Assembly: GCA_928722015.1 (NCBI GenBank)
Contig: CAKMWI010000008.1
Coordinates: forward strand, 124,001 to 188,000
Direction: 5' to 3'
DNA length: 64,000 bases
From: Candidatus Gastranaerophilales bacterium
GTDB lineage: Bacteria > Cyanobacteriota > Vampirovibrionia > Gastranaerophilales > Gastranaerophilaceae
Under the pieces are notes generated by a model, which saw nothing but the letters and a program-made list of their open reading frames with translations, was not told where the DNA came from and did no database searches. Position numbers and translations under genes: made by a program. Shown here in pieces: positions 60,115-64,000 of the stretch. The first letter of the stretch is position 1. Each line of letters begins with the position of its first letter.

Positions 60115-60138
60115 TTTATGTTATTATAATAACATAAA
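60115..60138. promoter_or_regulatory. Perfect 24-bp palindrome, candidate MarR operator
   Basis: TTTATGTTATTA followed directly by its exact reverse complement TAATAACATAAA, between the divergent tolC-like and marR genes (65-nt gap). MarR regulators bind such palindromes, often in their own divergent promoter. Confidence 0.7.
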
Positions 60139-60165
60139 TATAAAAATAAGTAAGTAAATAAAAAC

Positions 60166-60624
60166 ATGGATAGAGAACAAATATTAAAATATCAAATAGG
60201 CCCCAATTTGTCTGGTGTAGGTAATTTGTCAAAAATTTTTGCAATTCAGACATTTGCAAATCATGAATTTGAAGTTACTCCTGAACAGTTTTCAGTGTTT
60301 TCTGTTCTTGTAAAGCAAGACGGATTATATCAAAGACAGTTATCAATTCCAACTTTAAAGGATAGGCATAATATATCTAGAATTATTTCTATTTTAGAAA
60401 GTAAAGGGTATGTAACAAAAACAATTGATACAACGACAAGAAAAGTATTTAAAATTTCAATTACCGAGGAGGGGAAAAAAGTTTATGAAAAGATTCTTCC
60501 CGAAATTCTTCGTATTTGGATTGAGACAGTTGAAGGGATTCCTACAGAAGAACTTGATATTTTTTATGATGTTTTAATGAAAATAAAAAGTAATTTGTTG
60601 AAAAAAGTTAATATTCAAATTTAA
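60166..60624 (+). CDS. MarR-family transcriptional regulator
   Basis: A 152-residue winged-helix dimeric regulator. Helix-turn-helix and wing: EQFSVFSVLVKQDGLYQRQLSIPTLKDRHNISRIISILESKGYVTKTIDTTTRKVFKISITEEGKKVYE. The DxR/K-like wing (TTTRKVFKISIT) is present. It is followed nine bases later by the membrane fusion protein gene and is divergent from the tolC-like gene; a strong palindrome in between is the likely operator. It is expected to repress both directions until a ligand binds. Confidence 0.93.
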   Translation: MDREQILKYQIGPNLSGVGNLSKIFAIQTFANHEFEVTPEQFSVFSVLVKQDGLYQRQLSIPTLKDRHNISRIISILESKGYVTKTIDTTTRKVFKISITEEGKKVYEKILPEILRIWIETVEGIPTEELDIFYDVLMKIKSNLLKKVNIQI

Positions 60625-60633
60625 GAGGTATAT

Positions 60634-61767
60634 ATGGCTGAAGATAAAGACAAAGATAAATTTAAAGTTGCCCCGCGTTTACCAAAAAGCAAAAAAAGAA
60701 AGCAAGAAGAACTTGAAATTCTGGCCAAAGCAAGATTAAAAAAGAGAAGACCTGAATTAACTAAAAAGAGGGTGTTTTTGCCGGCTATGGCTGCTTTAAT
60801 ATTGTTACTTTTAGGTGTTTATGCAGCGGTTATGTCAACACACTATCAATCTACTGATGATGCGTTTGTAGAAGGCAGAATTATTTCTGTTGCTCCAAGG
60901 GTTTCAGGTCCTGTTGTTAATTTATTAGTTGATGATAATCTACCTGTCAAAAAAGGTGATTTACTTTTAGAGATTGATCCAAGTGATTATAAAGTTAAGC
61001 TTGATCAGGCTCAGGCTAAGTTGGCTGAGGCTAGAGCAAGGCTTAATGTCTCAACTCATGAAGTTTCAAGAAATTATTCCAGTGTTAATCAATCTGTTGA
61101 TGATACAAATTCTGCTATGTCAAAATTGAAATTTGCACAGAAAGATTATAAAAGATATGACGAAATGTATAAAACCGGTGTTGTTTCAAAGCAAGATTAT
61201 GACCGAAGTTCAAAGGAGTTGGAGGTCTCAAAGGCAAACTACGAATCGACATCTAATAGAGTTAAAGCAATGAAATCAGAATTGGATTCATCTGTTGCAA
61301 AAACAAAAACTGTTCAGGCTGAAATTCAGCGTTTAGAAGCTGAGGTTGAGCAGGCAAAATTAAATTTAAGCTATACTAAAATTTATGCACCGTCAGACGG
61401 ATTGATTGCAGCCAGAAGTGTTGAACAGGGCAATTATGTCCAAATTGGACAACCTGTATTATCTGTTGTCCCTCAACAGATGTGGATTGTTGCTAATTTT
61501 AAAGAGGGGCAGCTTACGCACATGCATCCTGGGCAAAAAGTTTTGGTAAAAGTTGATACTTACCCCGGTAAAAAATTCAAGGCTCATGTTGATAGTATTC
61601 AACGTGCTACTGGTGCTAAATCAAGTTTATTTCCTCCTGAAAATGCTGTGGGAAGTTATGTGAAAATAGTACAAAGAGTGCCTGTCAAAATTGTGTTTGA
61701 TGAAGATTATACAAAATATAATATAGTTCCAGGAATGTCAGTTGTGCCAACCGTAAAGATTAGGTAA
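60634..61767 (+). CDS. HlyD/EmrA-type membrane fusion protein
   Basis: A 377-residue periplasmic adaptor. A highly basic cytoplasmic N terminus (KDKDKFKVAPRLPKSKKRKQEE) precedes a membrane helix at about residues 48-68, then a first lipoyl half YQSTDDAFVEGRIISVAPRVSGPVVNLLVDDNLPVKKGDLLLEIDP. A coiled-coil hairpin and the second half IYAPSDGLIAARSVEQGNYVQIGQPVLSVVP follow. This is the EmrA pattern. It would link an inner-membrane pump to the TolC-like protein encoded divergently, yet no EmrB-type pump gene follows. Confidence 0.92.
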   Translation: MAEDKDKDKFKVAPRLPKSKKRKQEELEILAKARLKKRRPELTKKRVFLPAMAALILLLLGVYAAVMSTHYQSTDDAFVEGRIISVAPRVSGPVVNLLVDDNLPVKKGDLLLEIDPSDYKVKLDQAQAKLAEARARLNVSTHEVSRNYSSVNQSVDDTNSAMSKLKFAQKDYKRYDEMYKTGVVSKQDYDRSSKELEVSKANYESTSNRVKAMKSELDSSVAKTKTVQAEIQRLEAEVEQAKLNLSYTKIYAPSDGLIAARSVEQGNYVQIGQPVLSVVPQQMWIVANFKEGQLTHMHPGQKVLVKVDTYPGKKFKAHVDSIQRATGAKSSLFPPENAVGSYVKIVQRVPVKIVFDEDYTKYNIVPGMSVVPTVKIR

Positions 61768-61786
61768 GATAGTATAGTGGTTATAT

Positions 61787-61838
61787 AATTAAATAATAAA
61801 AAGAGGTTTATGTTCAAACCTCTTTTTATTATTTAATT
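61787..61838. terminator. Bidirectional terminator, 23-bp perfect stem
   Basis: Arms 61787-61809 and 61816-61838 are exact complements across a 6-nt loop (ATGTTC). The core is AAAAAGAGGTTT/AAACCTCTTTTT. It separates the emrA-like gene and the convergent holin-like gene. Confidence 0.92.
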
Positions 61839-61839
61839 A

Positions 61840-62169
61840 TTATATTTTTTTCAGTATACAATATGTAATGGCAATTATTATAGATGCGAAAAATGTACTG
61901 AGCAAATTATCTATATGAAATTGTGGTATTAAAAATGATATGCCGTATAGTATTCCGAAGTTTATAACAAGATTAAATAGGCCAAAAGTGAATAAATTTA
62001 TCGGGAATGTAAGAAGTTTAATGATTGGTTTTATAAATATATTTATAATGGTTAGAGCTGCTGCCACAAGCATAGCAAACCAAAAGTTATCAACTTTTAT
62101 TCCTGGTAAATAACAAATTCCCATAATAATAAAAGCAAATATTATCCATTTAATAATTAGTTTTTTCAT
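61840..62169 (-). CDS. Phage holin family 4-like (PF04020-type) membrane protein
   Basis: A 109-residue protein with four membrane helices, typical of the mycobacterial-type 'phage holin 4 superfamily'. Visible are LPGIKVDNFWFAMLVAAALTIINIFIKPIIKLLTFPINLFTFGLFNLVINFGILY, with the conserved N.(F/L)(I/V)KP and LP.N..T.GL pattern. These are widespread chromosomal proteins, and there are no phage genes nearby. Function unknown. It follows a small exported-protein gene by 16 nt. Confidence 0.88.
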   Translation of the reverse strand: MKKLIIKWIIFAFIIMGICYLPGIKVDNFWFAMLVAAALTIINIFIKPIIKLLTFPINLFTFGLFNLVINFGILYGISFLIPQFHIDNLLSTFFASIIIAITYCILKKI

Positions 62170-62185
62170 TGATTATACCTTTGAT

Positions 62186-62551
62186 TTATTTAATTCCCTG
62201 AATTTTTATTTGTCCGTTTTCATCTTTTGTGAATTCCATTGACGGTGTTGTTGTTTGAAACTTATTTGCATTGATATTTATTCGTGCAGGGGTAAGATAA
62301 GGATTTATATCTGTTTTTCCTTCTTGATAATCCAGTTTTGCATCTTTGGCTTCTCTTTTCTTCTTGTAGTCTTCAGGATTGTTTATAAAATCCAGAGTTT
62401 CTTCTTTTTCCATTTGACGTTGCATCATTGGATAAAAATTCATATTTCCTGCATTTGGTGCTTGATAGTAATTCATTGCAGAAAATGCAATATTAGAACT
62501 TAAAACTTCACAGAAGGCGATAATCATAGTACATAATAATATTTTTTTCAT
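62186..62551 (-). CDS. Small exported protein of unknown function
   Basis: A 121-residue protein with a signal peptide (KKILLCTMIIAFCEVLSSNIAFSA). The mature part is polar, with MEKEETLDFINNPEDYKKKREAKDAKLDYQEGKTDINPYLTPARININ. The segment INPYLTPARI and MEFTKDENGQIKI may form short strands. No family recognised. First gene of a two-gene minus-strand unit; GGAG precedes the start. Confidence 0.75.
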   Translation of the reverse strand: MKKILLCTMIIAFCEVLSSNIAFSAMNYYQAPNAGNMNFYPMMQRQMEKEETLDFINNPEDYKKKREAKDAKLDYQEGKTDINPYLTPARININANKFQTTTPSMEFTKDENGQIKIQGIK

Positions 62552-62725
62552 AAAAACTCCTTATCTTAAGATAATATCATTTTATCATATTATAACGTTA
62601 AAATGCAAATATAGTAAAATAGGGTAACTTTTTTTCATGTTTTATTGCTATTTAGCCTAATGAAAATGGGCTCTTAATTTTTTATTATGAGTATGTAAAT
62701 CCTCAACTCTTCTGATTGCTCAGCT

Positions 62726-62757
62726 GCCCTCTTTTTTTACTGAGGGCTTTTTTTTTA
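62726..62757 (+). terminator. Intrinsic terminator without an upstream coding gene on its strand
   Basis: GCCCTC, a loop and GAGGGC followed by nine T. On the plus strand, the 62578-62725 stretch before it has no open frame, so it may end a small RNA or an untranslated transcript. Confidence 0.75.
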
Positions 62758-62830
62758 TTTTCTTAACATTATGCCTTATTTTTTTTAATATTGTATAATC
62801 TTTATACAAGGTTATTTTGAAAGGGTAAAA

Positions 62831-63421
62831 ATGAGAGAATTAGTTGTCGAAAATCAGGAAATTTTAATAATACCGCAAGATTTTAAATTTGCTAATAAAG
62901 GTAAAGTTACATCTGTAAGAGCTGGTGATTTTACTCTAGAATTAGAGTATGAGCCTGATAATATTTTAAAAAATACATATTGTGAATTTTATACTCAGAC
63001 TCCTAACGGAAAATTATATTTTGATTCTTATGCAAAAGAGATAAATGGTAAAACTCTTATTATTGCCAGTCCTGCTAAACATAAATTCTTGCAGAGACGT
63101 CAGTATACACGTATTAAATTTATACGAGATTTGAATCTTTATTTAACTGGAAATCAGTATAAAATTTCTACATTGGACATTTCTGCTGGTGGTATGAAGT
63201 TAACAACTTCTGAAAATATTGATATTAATGCATCTTATGATGTATCAATTCCGGTATCAGAAGAAAAATTTGTTGATTGTCAGTTCCAGCCAATCAGAAT
63301 AGAGAAAAAAAATGGTGGCGGATATGTTGTCTCCGGCCAATTTGTTTATAAATCAGGGCATGATAAAATGATTCTTACCCAGTTCTGTGCAAAGCGAAGT
63401 GTTGAAATTAAGAATAAATAG
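62831..63421 (+). CDS. PilZ-domain protein, predicted c-di-GMP receptor
   Basis: A 196-residue protein. The first 90 residues resemble the YcgR-type N-terminal flagellar-brake domain (TSVRAGDFTLELEYEPDN). The PilZ domain then starts with RRQYTRIKF, the RxxxR c-di-GMP motif, and continues with DISAGGMKL, the (D/N)xSxxG motif. Both binding motifs are intact. It would relay second-messenger levels to motility, pili or exopolysaccharide. The next gene starts seven bases later. AAAGGG lies before the ATG. Confidence 0.9.
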   Translation: MRELVVENQEILIIPQDFKFANKGKVTSVRAGDFTLELEYEPDNILKNTYCEFYTQTPNGKLYFDSYAKEINGKTLIIASPAKHKFLQRRQYTRIKFIRDLNLYLTGNQYKISTLDISAGGMKLTTSENIDINASYDVSIPVSEEKFVDCQFQPIRIEKKNGGGYVVSGQFVYKSGHDKMILTQFCAKRSVEIKNK

Positions 63422-63428
63422 GTAGCAA

Positions 63429-64000
63429 ATGAGTTTAGTTGGATTGTTAGCCGGTAAGGTACAGAAGACGTTATATACAACGCCTTCACATGGACAAAAG
63501 TTTTTTATTTATGAGCCGCTAAAAGAAATGTATAAAATTGACATTTCAGAAACTGAATGTCAGGATCCTGAGGAAGCATTGAATAGGGCTCAACTTAGAG
63601 CAAGAACAATTTATCACACTTATTCAACGACTTTTTTAACTAATGGTTCAACTAGCGGAATAATTGCTGCTGTTTTGTCTTGTACGCAAGTCGGAGATAA
63701 GGTTCTCATTGCATCAAATTCTCATCCTTGCCATTTTAATGCGGTAAAACTTGCTGGGGCAAGAGCTTTAACTTTCGATTTGGATATAGATAAAGAATGG
63801 GGAGTTCCACTCGAGGTTAAACCTGAAGTTATTGAATATTTTTTAAGTCGATATAATATTAGGACGGTTATTATTACTTCTCCTAGTTATGAGGGAATAA
63901 TTTCTGATATTGAAGAAATTAAAACAATTTGTGAACGTCATGGCGCGTTTTTAATTGTTGATGAGGCTCATGGGGCTCTGTATCCATTTTCTGACAAGTT
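63429..64000 (+). CDS. Orn/Lys/Arg decarboxylase-family protein (3' end outside window)
   Basis: The first 190 residues of a PLP-dependent fold type I decarboxylase, cut by the window edge. Visible are TTPSHGQKFF, TNGSTSGIIAAVLS, ASNSHPCHFNAVKLAGA, TSPSYEGIISDIEEI and the PLP-binding Asp in VDEAHGALYPF. It starts directly at the catalytic domain without the response-regulator-like wing domain, which fits the short Gram-positive/cyanobacterial type. The amino acid substrate (Arg, Lys or Orn) is not decided by this part. Start ATG seven bases after the PilZ gene. Confidence 0.92.
   Translation, partial: MSLVGLLAGKVQKTLYTTPSHGQKFFIYEPLKEMYKIDISETECQDPEEALNRAQLRARTIYHTYSTTFLTNGSTSGIIAAVLSCTQVGDKVLIASNSHPCHFNAVKLAGARALTFDLDIDKEWGVPLEVKPEVIEYFLSRYNIRTVIITSPSYEGIISDIEEIKTICERHGAFLIVDEAHGALYPFSDK

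Noticed and set aside
61840..62169. Prophage remnant suggested by the holin-like protein
   Set aside because: PF04020-type proteins are common chromosomal genes, and no integrase, capsid, terminase or other phage gene is in the window.
1..64000. CRISPR array or insertion sequence
   Set aside because: No regularly spaced direct repeats, transposase or terminal inverted repeats were seen. Long palindromes found are terminators or the MarR operator candidate.

Overview
The window is a low-GC, gene-dense bacterial chromosome segment. It most likely comes from a non-photosynthetic relative of Cyanobacteria (Melainabacteria/Vampirovibrionia, Gastranaerophilales-like); this is inferred from gene order, not from a phylogeny. 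The best evidence is the ATP synthase locus at 36687-41916. It runs a, c, b', b, delta, alpha, gamma, with two different b-type subunits and no beta/epsilon genes after gamma, as in Cyanobacteria. An outer membrane is implied by a TolC-like protein, an MsbA-like exporter and an HlyD/EmrA-type adaptor. Decarboxylase-pump subunits, Rex and the absence of respiratory or photosynthetic genes suggest a fermentative anaerobe.

Layout. 1-4.7 kb: end of a repeat-bearing protein, ychF, a cluster of tiny related proteins including a ribbon-helix-helix regulator, tuf, and another tiny protein. 4.7-12.1 kb: coaX, rex, thioesterase, rluB-like, coaE, a CHAP-domain protein, an MsbA-like exporter and an alpha/beta hydrolase. 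12.2-23 kb: tRNA-Leu, a FliF/YscJ-like orphan, nitroreductase, dicarboxylate symporter, queF, yraN, speB, ligA, a SIMPL protein, apt and a processive glycosyltransferase. 23-32.3 kb: HU, DedA, a broken type IV pilin-like gene with a G9 tract, PHP phosphoesterase, membrane proteins, rph, an acetolactate synthase-type enzyme, and a divergent PurD/PurN-like pair. 32.3-36.4 kb: birA-oadG-oadA-oadB, a biotin-dependent sodium-pump decarboxylase operon that includes its own biotin ligase. 36.7-41.9 kb: the atp operon, with a zinc-finger membrane protein inserted before gamma. 42-45.4 kb: two large tandem paralogs of unknown function. 45.9-64 kb: LCP protein, nitroreductase, LemA, tRNA-Arg(CCG), a second CHAP protein, tRNA-Arg(CCT), pnp, a 791-residue unknown, PfkB kinase, a two-component system, an efflux cassette with MarR regulator, a PilZ protein and the start of an Orn/Lys/Arg decarboxylase-family gene.

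How parts work together. BirA would biotinylate OadA, which feeds the OadB/OadG sodium pump, whereas the ATP synthase c subunit lacks two typical sodium ligands. A decarboxylase at the right edge and agmatinase (speB) could form part of a putrescine route, if the decarboxylase acts on arginine. coaX and coaE act at the first and last steps of CoA synthesis.

The most striking unexplained signal is a bipartite promoter-like element, GCAATT, 16 nt, then (C/T)TTTATATAtAT. It has identical spacing upstream of five genes: two tiny-protein genes in the 2 kb cluster, the 73-residue protein at 4448, and both CHAP-domain genes 40 kb apart. This suggests a regulon under an unidentified sigma factor or activator. 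Other signals are the tiny-protein family with common N- and C-terminal modules, a recurring (S/T)F(T/S)G N-terminal motif in four otherwise different proteins, and the PurD/PurN-like pair with altered active sites.
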